Assembly (NCBI RefSeq): GCF_014636175.1
Contig: NZ_BMDW01000011.1
Coordinates: forward strand, 55,138 to 119,137
Reading direction: 5' to 3'
Length of the DNA stretch: 64,000 bases
DNA from: Sphingomonas psychrolutea
GTDB taxonomy: Bacteria; Pseudomonadota; Alphaproteobacteria; Sphingomonadales; Sphingomonadaceae
Shown: piece after piece, positions 1 to 9,631 of the stretch
Layout of the letters: the number at the start of each line of letters is the position of its first letter
Position numbering within the stretch: the stretch's first letter is position 1
Notes under the pieces: generated by a model
What the model was told of the DNA's origin: nothing
The model's database searches: none
Seen by the model: the letters and a program-made list of their open reading frames with translations, nothing else
Position numbers and translations under genes: made by a program

Positions 1-1
1 C

Positions 2-907
2 CTGCTGGTCGGCACCAATGTGCGCTGGGAAGCGCCGCTGGTGAACACGCGGATTCGGAAAGCCATCAAGAAGGGCGCCAAGGTCTTCGCAATCGGGCCG
101 GAGACCGAGCTGACCTATAAGGTCGAATGGTTGGGGGCCGATCTGGCGTTGCTCGGCAATTTGCCCGAAGCGGTGACCCAGGCGTTCGGCAAGGCCGAGC
201 GGCCGATGGTGATCGTCGGCGGGGCAGGCCTCAAGGCACTCGGTGGCGCGCTCGCGTTGGTCGCGCCGCTCGGCCTGGTCAAGGACGGCTGGAACGGGTT
301 CAACGTGCTCCACATGGCGGCGAGCCGGATGGGCGGGTTGATGCTCGGCTATGCACAGAAGCGCGGCATCGCCGATGTCGTCGCGGCGGCGCCGAAGCTG
401 GCGTTCTTCCTCGGCGCGGATGAGGTCGATTTCGGCAAGTTTGCGGACAGCTTCAAGGTCTATGTCGGCCATCATGGCGACAAGGGCGCAGCGGCGGCGG
501 ACGTGATTCTGCCGGGTGCATCTTATGCCGAAAAGTCGGGAACCTATGTGAACCTCGAAGGCCGCGTGCAGCGCGGCGAGCGCGCGGTGTTCCCGCCGGG
601 TGATGCGCGCGAGGATTGGACGATCCTGCGTGCGCTTTCGGCGGTGCTGGGCAAGACGCTGCCGTTCGATACGCTGGAGGAATTGCGCGCGGCGATGGGC
701 GTGGATACGCCGGCGCTCGCGACGCTTGGGCTGGCGCGCTTTGAATGGGCACCGCCTGCGCTCGACGCAGCGGCTTCGGGCGAGATCGCGGGCTATCCGA
801 TCCAGGATTTCTACCTGACCAACGCGATCTGCCGCGCATCGCCGACGATGCAGCGCTGCTCGGCGGAACTGGTGCATGGGCAGGATTTTGCGGAGGCGGC
901 GGAGTGA
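2..907 (+). CDS. nuoG: NADH-quinone oxidoreductase subunit G, C-terminal part (5' end outside window)
   Basis: This is the C-terminal ~300 residues of the molybdopterin-oxidoreductase-like domain of complex I subunit G. The reading frame is open from base 2, so the gene begins upstream. The text LLVGTN..RWEAP..N at the start and the later VILPGASYAEKSGTYVN..GR block are typical of the NuoG/formate dehydrogenase fold. In complex I the subunit lies in the cytoplasmic arm and carries iron-sulfur clusters in its N-terminal part, which is not visible here. It is followed after 145 bp by nuoH, the gap being filled by a palindromic repeat. Confidence 0.95.
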   Translation: MLVGTNVRWEAPLVNTRIRKAIKKGAKVFAIGPETELTYKVEWLGADLALLGNLPEAVTQAFGKAERPMVIVGGAGLKALGGALALVAPLGLVKDGWNGFNVLHMAASRMGGLMLGYAQKRGIADVVAAAPKLAFFLGADEVDFGKFADSFKVYVGHHGDKGAAAADVILPGASYAEKSGTYVNLEGRVQRGERAVFPPGDAREDWTILRALSAVLGKTLPFDTLEELRAAMGVDTPALATLGLARFEWAPPALDAAASGEIAGYPIQDFYLTNAICRASPTMQRCSAELVHGQDFAEAAE

Positions 908-921
908 TGACCCTCTCCTTT

Positions 922-1034
922 AGCACCACCCCGGCGAAGGCCGGGGCCCAGTTGCGCGCGGCTCATTGTTCGGGCGCTGCGCGATCCAATGTAAACCTCC
1001 GCGACTGGGCCCCGGCCTTCGCCGGGGTGGTGCT
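922..1034. repeat. Palindromic intergenic repeat, family 1, copy 1
   Basis: Long inverted repeat: the arm around 927-957 (CCCCGGCGAAGGCCGGGG then CCCAGTTGCGC) is matched in reverse complement by 1001-1032. It fills the nuoG-nuoH gap inside the operon. Two further copies occur at 27471-27577 and 44108-44211 with the same arm order, so this is a dispersed element and not a chance hairpin. In RNA each arm can fold on itself and the two arms can pair together. Confidence 0.85.
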
Positions 1035-1052
1035 TTTCGGGGAAGGTGAAGC

Positions 1053-2102
1053 ATGACCTCCTGGACCTCCGCTACGCTTGGCTATGAAGGATCGTGGTTC
1101 CTCTGGACCATTATCGATATCTTGCTGATCGCCTTCCCGCTGATGCTGTCGGTCGCGATGATCATTTATGCCGACCGGAAAATCTGGGCGTCGATGGCGC
1201 TGCGGCGTGGGCCGAACGTCGTTGGGCCGTTCGGTCTGCTGCAAAGCTTTGCCGACGGGTTGAAGGTGTTCCTCCAGGAAACGATCATCCCGTCCGCCGC
1301 GAACAAGGTGCTGTTCCTGCTCGCGCCGATCATCACCTTTACCGTCGCGCTGATCGTGTGGGCGGTGGTGCCGTTCGATGAGCGCGCGGCGCTCGCCAAT
1401 ATCAATGTCGGCTTGCTTTACGTGCTCGCGGCGTCGTCGCTCGGGGTGTATGGCATCATTCTCGCGGGCTGGTCGTCCAATTCGAAATACCCCTTCTACT
1501 CGGCGATCCGCGCGGCGGCGCAGATGGTGTCGTACGAAGTCGCGATCGGCTTCGTGCTGATCTCGATCGTGCTGTGGAGCGGCAGCTTCAACTTGACGAA
1601 CATCGTCGAGGCGCAGCGCGGCATGGGCTTCGGGCTGATCAACGGTTTCTTTATCAACCCGCTGCTGTTCCCGATGGCGGTGGTGTTCTTCATCTCCTCG
1701 CTCGCCGAAACGCAGCGTGCGCCGTTCGATCTGACCGAGGCGGAGAGCGAACTCGTCGCGGGGTATCAGACCGAATATTCGTCCATGTCGTTCGCGCTCT
1801 ACTGGCTCGGCGAATATGCCAACGTCATTTTGATGTGCACGCTCAACGCGACGCTGTTCTGGGGCGGGTATCTGCCGCCGCTCGATATCCCGATCCTGTA
1901 CGCGGTGCCGGGCATCCTTTGGCTGTTCGCCAAGATGCTGGTCTTCTTCTTCCTGTTCAGCTGGGTGAAGGCGACTGTCCCGCGTTACCGCTATGACCAG
2001 TTGATGCGGCTGGGCTGGAAGGTGTTCCTGCCGCTGTCGCTGTTCTGGGTGTTTTTGGTGTCGGGGTATCTGATGCTGACGCGGGTGGGGGTTGGCGGAT
2101 GA
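1053..2102 (+). CDS. nuoH: NADH-quinone oxidoreductase subunit H
   Basis: A 349-residue polytopic membrane protein of complex I, the subunit that joins the peripheral arm to the membrane arm and lines the quinone chamber. The conserved stretch [14 protein letters not shown] near residues 50-63 and the central [21 protein letters not shown] motif region identify the family. Length is normal. The ATG is preceded by a purine-rich GAAGGTGAAG. Its stop overlaps the start of a 52-codon gene (ATGA). Confidence 0.98.
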   Translation: MTSWTSATLGYEGSWFLWTIIDILLIAFPLMLSVAMIIYADRKIWASMALRRGPNVVGPFGLLQSFADGLKVFLQETIIPSAANKVLFLLAPIITFTVALIVWAVVPFDERAALANINVGLLYVLAASSLGVYGIILAGWSSNSKYPFYSAIRAAAQMVSYEVAIGFVLISIVLWSGSFNLTNIVEAQRGMGFGLINGFFINPLLFPMAVVFFISSLAETQRAPFDLTEAESELVAGYQTEYSSMSFALYWLGEYANVILMCTLNATLFWGGYLPPLDIPILYAVPGILWLFAKMLVFFFLFSWVKATVPRYRYDQLMRLGWKVFLPLSLFWVFLVSGYLMLTRVGVGG

Positions 2103-2257
2103 AAAGAGTTCGTACAATCGGCGAACGCTTTGCGTGGCTTTATCGACTGAATGAAAGGTCTCCTTGGGCTAAGTTTGCCTTGCTCGGCTTTGTAGTTTTG
2201 GCAGCTTTAATCGCGGTCTGTTACGAATACTTGATTCTTTTGGTGATAGTTCCATGA
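2099..2257 (+). CDS. Small membrane peptide encoded between nuoH and nuoI (52 aa)
   Basis: An open frame of 53 codons starts with ATG overlapping the nuoH stop (ATGA) and ends with TGA overlapping the nuoI start (ATGA again), so it is perfectly placed for translational coupling. The peptide has a basic N-terminus ([16 protein letters not shown]) followed by one hydrophobic segment, about residues 26-51 ([25 protein letters not shown]). Its codons are clearly more AT-rich than those of nuoH or nuoI. No known complex I subunit matches; function is unknown. It could be an accessory subunit or assembly factor, or a recently acquired passenger gene. Confidence 0.65.
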   Translation: MKRVRTIGERFAWLYRLNERSPWAKFALLGFVVLAALIAVCYEYLILLVIVP

Positions 2258-2739
2258 CCCCCGGCCAACTCCTCAAATCCTTCACCCTGTGGGAATTCCT
2301 CAAGGCGCACACGCTGACCTTGAAGTATTTCTTCAAGGCCAAGGCGACGATCAACTATCCGTTCGAGAAGAACCCGCTCAGTCCGCGTTTCCGCGGCGAG
2401 CATGTGCTTAGGCGCTATCCCAATGGCGAGGAACGCTGCATCGCGTGCAAGCTGTGCGAGGCGGTTTGCCCGGCACAAGCGATCACGATCGAGGCCGAAC
2501 CACGTGATGACGGCAGCCGTCGCACGACGCGCTACGACATCGACATGACCAAGTGCATCTTCTGCGGGCTGTGCCAGGAAGCGTGCCCGGTCGATGCCGT
2601 GGTCGAGGGTCCGAACTTCGAATATGCGACTGAAACGCGCGAGGAACTGATCTACGACAAGGCGAAATTGCTCGCGAACGGCGATCGCTGGGAAAGTGCT
2701 GTCGCCGCGAACCTTGCCGCCGATGCACCGTACCGGTAG
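2254..2739 (+). CDS. nuoI: NADH-quinone oxidoreductase subunit I
   Basis: A 161-residue ferredoxin-like subunit of the complex I peripheral arm that carries the two 4Fe-4S clusters N6a and N6b just before quinone. Two CxxCxxCxxxCP motifs are visible: C62, C65, C68, C72 and C101, C104, C107, C111. Length is typical for alphaproteobacteria. The start overlaps the stop of the small upstream gene. A 140-bp gap with a palindromic repeat separates it from nuoJ. Confidence 0.98.
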   Translation: MTPGQLLKSFTLWEFLKAHTLTLKYFFKAKATINYPFEKNPLSPRFRGEHVLRRYPNGEERCIACKLCEAVCPAQAITIEAEPRDDGSRRTTRYDIDMTKCIFCGLCQEACPVDAVVEGPNFEYATETREELIYDKAKLLANGDRWESAVAANLAADAPYR

Positions 2740-2776
2740 GCGAAAGCGATCATGATTCTCCGCTCCATTCAGGGTT

Positions 2777-2873
2777 CACCCTCACCCTTCCGTCGCTTCG
2801 CTCCTCCCTCCCTCTCCCAATGGGAGAGGGAAGGGGCCCGCGCGCCGCAGGCGCGTGGGAAGGGTGAGGGTGA
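2777..2873. repeat. Palindromic repeat, family 2, copy A (intergenic)
   Basis: About 97 bp lie between nuoI and nuoJ: outer arms CACCCTCACCCTT / AAGGGTGAGGGTG enclose a stem CCTCTCCCAATGGGAGAGG and a second stem built on GCGCGCC / GGCGCGC. A second copy is embedded in birA (9089-9181). The inner variable stem differs between copies but stays self-complementary in both. Confidence 0.85.
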
Positions 2874-2879
2874 CTTCAA

Positions 2880-3491
2880 ATGATCCAGGCAATCGCCTTT
2901 TACCTGTTCGCGACGCTCGTCATCGCGTCCGCCGCGCTGACCATCACCGCGCGCAACCCGGTGCATGCCGTGCTGTGGCTGATTCTCGCGTTTTTCAACG
3001 CTGCGGGTCTGATGGTGCTGGTCGGCGCCGAGTTCATCGCGATGCTGCTGGTGATCGTGTACGTCGGCGCGGTCGCGGTGTTGTTCCTGTTCGTCGTGAT
3101 GATGCTCAACGTCGATTTCTCCGAATTGCGCAGCGGCTTTGTGCGCTATGCCGGGATCGGGGCGTTGCTTGCAGTCGGGCTGGCCGCTGAAATCATGGTC
3201 GCGTTCGGCGCATGGAGCGCGGGCAAGATCGAACTCGCGCGCCGCGCCGCGCCGACGCCGGAAACGGTGCCGAATATCGAGGCGTTGGGCATGCTGCTCT
3301 ACACGCGCTATCTGTTCGTGTTCGAGGGCGCCGGGCTGGTGCTGCTGGTCGCGATGATCGGCGCGATCGTGCTGACGCACCGCGAACGCAAGGGCTCGCG
3401 CCAGCAGAACGTCGCGCGGCAGAATGCGCGGCGTCCACAGGATGCAACGCGCAACACGCGGCCGACTATCGGCGCAGGGGTGGAATTGTGA
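2880..3491 (+). CDS. nuoJ: NADH-quinone oxidoreductase subunit J
   Basis: A 203-residue membrane subunit of complex I with five hydrophobic segments. The stretch around residues 55-75 ([20 protein letters not shown]) is the signature of the third helix, which contains the pi-bulge region involved in coupling. The C-terminal ~35 residues are polar and basic ([11 protein letters not shown]...), a tail seen in alphaproteobacterial forms. The stop overlaps the GTG start of nuoK. Confidence 0.97.
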   Translation: MIQAIAFYLFATLVIASAALTITARNPVHAVLWLILAFFNAAGLMVLVGAEFIAMLLVIVYVGAVAVLFLFVVMMLNVDFSELRSGFVRYAGIGALLAVGLAAEIMVAFGAWSAGKIELARRAAPTPETVPNIEALGMLLYTRYLFVFEGAGLVLLVAMIGAIVLTHRERKGSRQQNVARQNARRPQDATRNTRPTIGAGVEL

Positions 3492-3793
3492 TCGGGCTCA
3501 CGCATTATCTTGTCGTCGCGGCGATCCTGTTCGCGCTCGGCGTGTTCGGCATCATCGCCAATCGCAAGAACCTCATCGTGATGCTGATGGCGATCGAGCT
3601 GATCCTGCTCGCGGTGAACCTCAACTTCGTCGCCTTCTCGGGCTATCTGCACGATCTGGTCGGGCAGGTGTTCGCGATGTTCGTGCTGACCGTGGCGGCG
3701 GGGGAGGCGGCGATTGGTCTCGCGATCCTCGTCATTTATTTCCGCGCCCGCGGGACGATCGCGGTCGACGATGCCAACCGGATGCAGGGGTAA
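3488..3793 (+). CDS. nuoK: NADH-quinone oxidoreductase subunit K
   Basis: A 101-residue membrane subunit with three helices, exactly the normal NuoK length when the GTG overlapping the nuoJ stop (GTGA) is used. The conserved acidic residue in the second helix lies in [14 protein letters not shown], and the third helix contains GEAAIGLAI. Both glutamates belong to the membrane proton pathway in characterised homologues. A longer upstream reading in this frame overlaps nuoJ and is not the start. Confidence 0.97.
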   Translation: MIGLTHYLVVAAILFALGVFGIIANRKNLIVMLMAIELILLAVNLNFVAFSGYLHDLVGQVFAMFVLTVAAGEAAIGLAILVIYFRARGTIAVDDANRMQG

Positions 3794-3799
3794 AGCTAC

Positions 3800-5854
3800 G
3801 TGCATTCGATAACTTTCATCGTTTTTCTGCCGCTGCTCGCGGCGATCGTCGCGGGTTTCGCGAATAAGAGCTTTGGCGCGATCCTGCCGAAGGTCGTCAC
3901 GACGGGTGCGCTGTTCGTGGCAGCGATCCTCAGTTGGAGCGTGTTCATCCCGTATCTGAGCGGCGGGGAAGCCACCGTCACCCCGGTGCTCGACTGGATC
4001 CATTCGGGCGACATGCGGATCGACTGGGCGCTGCGCGTCGATGCGCTAACCGCGGTGATGCTCGTCGTCGTCACTTCAGTCTCTGCGCTCGTCCATCTGT
4101 ATAGCTGGGGCTATATGGAGGAGGACCCCGACCAGCCGCGCTTCTTTGCGTATTTGTCGCTGTTCACCTTCGCGATGCTGATGCTGGTGACCGCCGACAA
4201 CCTCGTGCAGATGTTCTTCGGCTGGGAAGGGGTGGGCCTCGCCTCCTATTTGCTGATCGGGTTCTGGTTCCGCAAACCGACCGCCAATGCCGCCGCGATC
4301 AAGGCGTTCGTCGTCAACCGCGTTGGCGATCTCGGCTTCATGCTGGGGATTTTCGGCACCTATCTGGTGTTCAACACGATCTCGATCCCCGAGATCCTGC
4401 GGCTTGCGCCGGGGATGGCGGGGTCGACGATCGGCTTTGTCGGCTATCGCATCGATACGATGACTTTGCTGTGCCTGCTGCTGTTTATTGGCGCGATGGG
4501 CAAGTCGGCGCAACTCGGCCTCCACACCTGGTTGCCCGACGCTATGGAGGGTCCGACCCCGGTGTCGGCGCTGATCCACGCCGCGACGATGGTCACCGCG
4601 GGCGTGTTCATGGTGTGCCGCCTGTCGCCGATGTTCGAAACCTCGCCATTTGCCCTGACGGTGGTGACAACGATCGGCGCGGCGACCTGCCTGTTCGCGG
4701 CGACGGTCGCGCTGGTGCAAACCGATATCAAGCGCGTGATCGCCTATTCGACCTGTTCGCAGCTGGGCTACATGTTCTTTGCGGCGGGATCGGGCGCGTA
4801 TGGCGCGGCGATGTTCCATTTGTTCACGCACGCCTTCTTCAAGGCGTTGCTGTTCCTGGGGGCAGGGTCGGTGATCCATGCGATGCACCACGAGCAGGAC
4901 ATGCGCTATTATGGGGGCTTAAGGAAAAGCATCCCGTGGACCTTCTGGGGGATGATGGCGGGCACGCTCGCGATCACCGGCGTCGGCATCCCGGCGGTGT
5001 TCGGCAATCCGCTCGCAATCGGTTTTGCCGGTTTCCACTCGAAGGATGCGATTATCGAGGCGGCCTGGGCGTCGGGCAATCACGGTGCATCGATCGTCGG
5101 TATGATCGTCGCGTTGCTGACGAGCTTCTATTCGTGGCGGCTGATGTTCCTCACCTTCTGGGGCAAGCCGCGCTGGGCGCAGTCCGAGCATATTCAGCAC
5201 GCGTTGCATGATGCCCACGGGCATGGCGACCATGCCCATGGCGACCATGCGCAGGACGATCACGGGCATCATGCTGCACAGGACGGCACGGGCGGGTATC
5301 ACCCGCACGAGAGCCCGCTGCCGATCCTGATCCCGTTGATCCTGCTGTCGCTCGGTGCGATCGCGGCTGGCTTCGCATTCCATGGTTCTTTCATCGAGCC
5401 GAGTGCCGGCGAGGCCTATTGGCGTGGTAGTATCGCCTTCCGCGAGCATTTGATGCACGCAATGCATGAGGTGCCGCTCGGCGTGAAACTGTCGGCCACG
5501 GTCGCGATGCTGGCCGGTTTGGCAGGCGCGTACATCTTCTATATCCGCGCGCCTCAGGCGCCGGTGAAGCTCGCGGAGACCTATCGGCCGGTCTATCTCT
5601 GGCTGCTCAACAAATGGTATTTCGACGAGCTGTACGACCTGCTCTTCGTCAAGCCCGCCTTCGCGATCGGCCGTTTGTTCTGGCACCGCGGGGATGAGCA
5701 GACCATCGACCGCTTCGGCCCGAACGGGGCGGCATGGGTGGTCGCGCAAAACGCACGCGTCGCCGGGCGGATTCAGTCTGGTTATGTTTATACCTACGCC
5801 TTCGTCATGCTGCTTGGGCTGACCGGCGCGGTTACCTGGGCGATTACACGATGA
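3800..5854 (+). CDS. nuoL: NADH-quinone oxidoreductase subunit L
   Basis: A 684-residue antiporter-like subunit at the distal end of the complex I membrane arm; it contains the long lateral helix near the C-terminus. The start is GTG, six bases after the nuoK stop. The core motif [15 protein letters not shown], the conserved [23 protein letters not shown] region and the KSAQ helix are all present. Residues about 466-505 form a very histidine- and aspartate-rich loop (repeats such as [19 protein letters not shown]) between helices, a possible metal-binding insert. The stop overlaps the nuoM start (ATGA). Confidence 0.98.
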   Translation: MHSITFIVFLPLLAAIVAGFANKSFGAILPKVVTTGALFVAAILSWSVFIPYLSGGEATVTPVLDWIHSGDMRIDWALRVDALTAVMLVVVTSVSALVHLYSWGYMEEDPDQPRFFAYLSLFTFAMLMLVTADNLVQMFFGWEGVGLASYLLIGFWFRKPTANAAAIKAFVVNRVGDLGFMLGIFGTYLVFNTISIPEILRLAPGMAGSTIGFVGYRIDTMTLLCLLLFIGAMGKSAQLGLHTWLPDAMEGPTPVSALIHAATMVTAGVFMVCRLSPMFETSPFALTVVTTIGAATCLFAATVALVQTDIKRVIAYSTCSQLGYMFFAAGSGAYGAAMFHLFTHAFFKALLFLGAGSVIHAMHHEQDMRYYGGLRKSIPWTFWGMMAGTLAITGVGIPAVFGNPLAIGFAGFHSKDAIIEAAWASGNHGASIVGMIVALLTSFYSWRLMFLTFWGKPRWAQSEHIQHALHDAHGHGDHAHGDHAQDDHGHHAAQDGTGGYHPHESPLPILIPLILLSLGAIAAGFAFHGSFIEPSAGEAYWRGSIAFREHLMHAMHEVPLGVKLSATVAMLAGLAGAYIFYIRAPQAPVKLAETYRPVYLWLLNKWYFDELYDLLFVKPAFAIGRLFWHRGDEQTIDRFGPNGAAWVVAQNARVAGRIQSGYVYTYAFVMLLGLTGAVTWAITR

Positions 5855-7380
5855 GCGGCGTGCCCCTTCTTTCGATCATGCTCGCCGTGCCCGCGATTGC
5901 GGCAGTGGCGTGCCTGTTCACCACGGCGCAAAATGCACGGTGGATCGCGCTGATCGCGACCTTGGTCGATTTCGCGCTCGGCATCGCGCTGTGGTCGCAA
6001 TTCGATATTGGCGGGCCGCAATGGCAGTTCGTCGAGGATGCCGGTAGCCTCGGCGTGTTCGGTTGGAAGCTCGGCATCGACGGCTTCGCGCTGATGCTCG
6101 TAATGCTCAGCGTCTTCCTGATGCCGATCTGCATCGGGGCGAGCTGGGTCGCGGTGACCGACCGTGTGCAGGAATATATGGCGGCGTTCCTGTTCACCGA
6201 AGTGCTGATGATCGGCACGTTCACGGCGCAGGATTTGTTCCTGTTCTACATCTTCTTCGAAGCCGGCCTGATCCCGATGTACCTGATCATCGGCATCTGG
6301 GGCGGGGCGAACCGCATTTACGCCAGCTACAAATTCTTTCTCTACACGCTGCTCGGCTCGGTTCTGATGCTGGTGGCAATGCTGTGGATGGCGAATTTTG
6401 CGGGCACGAGCGACATCCCGACGCTGCTCAACACCGATTTCCCGGTGCAAGCGCAGACCTGGCTGTGGCTCGCTTTTTTCGCGTCGTTCGCGGTGAAGAT
6501 GCCGATGTGGCCGTTCCACACCTGGCTACCCGATGCGCACGTGCAAGCGCCGACCGCAGGATCGGTCATCCTGGCGGGCGTGCTGCTCAAGCTCGGCGGA
6601 TATGGCTTCCTGCGCTTCTCGCTGCCGATGTTCCCGGAAGCATCGGCACAGCTCGCCTGGCTGATCCTCGGCCTTTCGGCGGTTGCGGTGATCTACACCT
6701 CGCTGGTCGCGCTCGTGCAGTCCGACATGAAGAAGCTGATCGCCTATTCCTCGGTCGCGCATATGGCGATCGTCACGATCGGGCTGTTCGCGTTCAACCG
6801 GCAGGGCATCGAAGGCGCGATGGTGGTGATGCTGAGCCACGGTCTCGTCTCGGCGGCGTTGTTCCTGTGCGTCGGCGTGATTTACGATCGGCTGCATACG
6901 CGCGAGATTTCGCGCTACGGTGGCCTTGCCATCAACATGCCGAAATATGCGGTGCTGTTCCTGCTGTTTACGATGGCCTCGATCGGCCTGCCGGGCACGA
7001 GCGGGTTCGTCGGCGAATTCCTCAGCCTCGCCGGGACCTACCGCGTTTCGACGACGATCACCTTGCTCTGCACGACGGGCATCATTTTGGGTGCCGCTTA
7101 TATGCTCTACCTCTACCGCCGCGTCGTGTTCGGCGAGATCGTCCATGACGATGTTCGCGCGATGCCCGATTTGAGCCTGCGCGAAGTGGCGTTGCTCGCC
7201 CCGATTGCCGCCGTGGTGCTGTGGATGGGGGTCTATCCCGAGAGCTTCCTCGCGCCGATGCGCGGTGACGTAGGCACGCTAGAAGCGCGCATCGCGCGTG
7301 CTGCGCCCAAGGGGGATTCACTCCCGACGATGGGCAAGGCGGTCGCGCTGCCCGTGCACCATGCGGAGGCACGGCCATGA
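5851..7380 (+). CDS. nuoM: NADH-quinone oxidoreductase subunit M
   Basis: A 509-residue antiporter-like proton-pumping subunit of complex I with about 14 membrane helices. Recognisable blocks are [18 protein letters not shown] and [20 protein letters not shown]. The ATG overlaps the nuoL stop by four bases (ATGA). An upstream extension in frame lies entirely within nuoL and is rejected. The stop overlaps the nuoN start in the same way, so L, M and N are translationally coupled. Confidence 0.98.
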   Translation: MSGVPLLSIMLAVPAIAAVACLFTTAQNARWIALIATLVDFALGIALWSQFDIGGPQWQFVEDAGSLGVFGWKLGIDGFALMLVMLSVFLMPICIGASWVAVTDRVQEYMAAFLFTEVLMIGTFTAQDLFLFYIFFEAGLIPMYLIIGIWGGANRIYASYKFFLYTLLGSVLMLVAMLWMANFAGTSDIPTLLNTDFPVQAQTWLWLAFFASFAVKMPMWPFHTWLPDAHVQAPTAGSVILAGVLLKLGGYGFLRFSLPMFPEASAQLAWLILGLSAVAVIYTSLVALVQSDMKKLIAYSSVAHMAIVTIGLFAFNRQGIEGAMVVMLSHGLVSAALFLCVGVIYDRLHTREISRYGGLAINMPKYAVLFLLFTMASIGLPGTSGFVGEFLSLAGTYRVSTTITLLCTTGIILGAAYMLYLYRRVVFGEIVHDDVRAMPDLSLREVALLAPIAAVVLWMGVYPESFLAPMRGDVGTLEARIARAAPKGDSLPTMGKAVALPVHHAEARP

Positions 7381-8816
7381 ACGCCGATCTGTCGATGACG
7401 CTGCCCGAACTGGTGCTGGCGGTCGGCGCGATTGCGCTGATGCTGGTCGCGGCATGGGGCGGGCAGGGCTCGACCCGGATGCTGTCCTGGGCTTCGGTTG
7501 CAGTGTTGATCGGCGCGGGGATTGCGCTGGCCGGACCGGCATCGAGCGGTGGCGCGGCGTTTGGCGGACTGTACCGCGCGGATGCGTTCGCGGCCTTTGC
7601 CAAGGTGCTGATCTATGGTGCGTCGGCAGTGGCGATCATCATTGCGCCGCGTTTCTTCGCGGCGGGCACGGGCGACGATCTGCGCCCGGAATATCCGGTG
7701 CTGATCCTGCTGTCGGCCGCCGGCATGGGAATGATGGTATCAGCGGGTGATTTGCTGACGCTCTACGTCGGCCTCGAATTGCAGAGCCTTGCGGCCTATG
7801 TGCTGGCCAGCTTCATGCGGCGCGACACGCGCTCGGCCGAGGCGGGTCTGAAGTATTTCGTGCTCGGCGCGCTGGCGAGCGGCATCCTGCTGTACGGGAT
7901 CAGCCTCGTTTACGGGTTCAGTGGGACGACGCTCTTCTCGTCGATTGCGACCGCTTATGGCGCGGGGCATTCGCTCGGCCTGACCTTCGGGCTCGTGTTC
8001 GTGTTTGCCGGGTTGGCGTTCAAGATCAGCGCGGTGCCGTTCCACATGTGGACGCCCGACGTCTATGAGGGCGCGCCGACACCCGTGACGGCGTTCTTTG
8101 CCTCCGCGCCGAAGGTTGCGGCGATCGCCTTGTCGGTCCGCGTGGCGGTCGAGGCGATGGGCCCGGCGACCGACCAGTGGCGGCAAATCGTGATCTTCGC
8201 CTCGCTCGCGTCGATCATCTTCGGCGCGGTCGCGGCGATCGGGCAAACCAACATCAAGCGGCTGCTCGCTTACTCGTCGATCAACAATGTCGGCTTCGTG
8301 CTGGTCGGGCTGGCGGCGGGAACGCCCGAGGGGGTCGCCGCAACCTTGTTCTACCTCACCATCTATGTCGTGATGACGCTGGGCAGCTTCATCATCGTGC
8401 TGCAAATGCGCGATGCCGAGGGGCAGCCGGTTGAATCGATCGCGAGTCTTGCGGGGCTATCGCGCTCGCGGCCGGGGCTGGCGCTGGCGATGATGATCTT
8501 CATGCTGTCGCTCGCCGGGATCCCGCCGCTTGTCGGGTTCTTCGCCAAGCTGGCGGTGTTTACCGCAGCCGTCCATGCCGGTTTGTATCCGCTGGCGGTG
8601 GCAGGCTTCGCCGCGTCGGTGATCGGGGCCTATTATTATCTGCGCGTCGTCAAGGTGATGTATTTCGATGCGCCGGGCGAGGGCTATTCGGGCCGCGCGA
8701 CACCGATCGAGGGCGGATTGATCACGGCGATGGCGGTCGCCATGTCTCCGATCGGCTGGATTGCGCTGGGTACGCTCGGTGTGTGGACCACCACCGCGGC
8801 AAAGGCGCTGTTCTGA
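7377..8816 (+). CDS. nuoN: NADH-quinone oxidoreductase subunit N
   Basis: A 479-residue antiporter-like subunit, the last gene of the nuo operon. [18 protein letters not shown], the helix containing [26 protein letters not shown], and [10 protein letters not shown] are family signatures. Length is normal. The downstream birA reading frame begins inside its last codons, so transcription very likely continues into birA, coaX and rnj. Confidence 0.98.
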   Translation: MNADLSMTLPELVLAVGAIALMLVAAWGGQGSTRMLSWASVAVLIGAGIALAGPASSGGAAFGGLYRADAFAAFAKVLIYGASAVAIIIAPRFFAAGTGDDLRPEYPVLILLSAAGMGMMVSAGDLLTLYVGLELQSLAAYVLASFMRRDTRSAEAGLKYFVLGALASGILLYGISLVYGFSGTTLFSSIATAYGAGHSLGLTFGLVFVFAGLAFKISAVPFHMWTPDVYEGAPTPVTAFFASAPKVAAIALSVRVAVEAMGPATDQWRQIVIFASLASIIFGAVAAIGQTNIKRLLAYSSINNVGFVLVGLAAGTPEGVAATLFYLTIYVVMTLGSFIIVLQMRDAEGQPVESIASLAGLSRSRPGLALAMMIFMLSLAGIPPLVGFFAKLAVFTAAVHAGLYPLAVAGFAASVIGAYYYLRVVKVMYFDAPGEGYSGRATPIEGGLITAMAVAMSPIGWIALGTLGVWTTTAAKALF

Positions 8817-9616
8817 GCGAGCGCGTCCGGACCGTCGCCGAGACGGGGTCGACCAATGCCGATATGCTGGCGCTCGCGGTGTCGGGGATAACCGAGGGTA
8901 TCTGGCTGCGTGCCGAGCGCCAAAGTGGTGGGCGCGGGCGGCAGGGGCGGGTTTGGGCGTCACCTACGGGCAATTTCTATGGCTCCACGGTGGTGCGCGT
9001 GCGCGGCGCCGATCCGGCTGCGCCGACGCTGGCTCTGGTGGCGGCGGTGGCGTTGGAGGAGGTGGTTAGGGCGTATTTACAAGACCTGCCCTCACCCTTC
9101 CGTCGCTTCGCTCCTCCCTCCCTCTCCCATTGGGAGAGGGAAGGGGCCCGCTCGGCGAAGCCGAGTGGGAAGGGTGAGGGCAGCCTCTGGATCAAATGGC
9201 CGAACGACCTCCTCCTCGACGGCGCGAAGATGTCGGGCATCCTGCTCGAACGCGCGGGTGATGCGGTGGTCGTGGGCATAGGCGTGAACCTCGCGCATCA
9301 CCCGCTAGATACCGACCGCCGCGCAACCAGCCTCGCGGCACAGGGCGTAACCCCCGAACCCGCCGACTTTGCCGAGACGCTGGCCGACGCGTTCGCGCGC
9401 TGGCTGGGCATATGGCGCGGGCAGGGGCTGGCGCCGGTCCGCGCGCGCTGGCTCGAGCGCGCGCATCCGGTCGGCACCGCGCTGACCGTGCGGCTCCCCG
9501 ATGGCAGCGCGACAGATGGTCTGTTTGGCGGGCTCGATTCCGACGGCGCGCTCAACCTGCGCTTGGCGGATGGCACGACCCGTGTCATTCACGCCGGCGA
9601 CGTGTTTTTGCTCTGA
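8783..9616 (+). CDS. birA: Biotin--[acetyl-CoA-carboxylase] ligase with an in-frame repeat insertion
   Basis: Attaches biotin to the carrier protein AccB (encoded at 21823) through biotinyl-AMP. The catalytic motifs GRGRQGR (residues 50-56) and KWPND (138-142) are present; there is no N-terminal helix-turn-helix, so it is a class I enzyme without repressor function. Residues 103-133 are translated from a 93-bp family 2 palindromic repeat inserted exactly between the helix ending LQDL and the strand SLWIKWPND. No in-frame ATG with better position is seen, so the ATG overlapping nuoN by 34 bases is used; a non-ATG start near residue 11 is possible. Confidence 0.93.
   Translation: MDHHRGKGAVLSERVRTVAETGSTNADMLALAVSGITEGIWLRAERQSGGRGRQGRVWASPTGNFYGSTVVRVRGADPAAPTLALVAAVALEEVVRAYLQDLPSPFRRFAPPSLSHWEREGARSAKPSGKGEGSLWIKWPNDLLLDGAKMSGILLERAGDAVVVGIGVNLAHHPLDTDRRATSLAAQGVTPEPADFAETLADAFARWLGIWRGQGLAPVRARWLERAHPVGTALTVRLPDGSATDGLFGGLDSDGALNLRLADGTTRVIHAGDVFLL
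9089..9181. repeat. Palindromic repeat, family 2, copy B (inside birA coding sequence)
   Basis: 93 bp (31 codons) with outer arms CCCTCACCCTT / AAGGGTGAGGG, the stem CCTCTCCCATTGGGAGAGG and a variable stem CTCGGC / GCCGAG. Nearly identical to copy A at 2777-2873 except in the variable stem and the central AT step, both of which remain self-complementary. It contributes a proline-, serine- and arginine-rich peptide to BirA. Confidence 0.9.
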
Positions 9617-9631
9617 TTAGAAGACAAGCCC

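Noticed and set aside
963..2117. Long antisense frame of 384 codons opposite nuoH
   Set aside because: Charged, histidine- and arginine-rich translation typical of high-GC antisense shadow; nuoH is certain.
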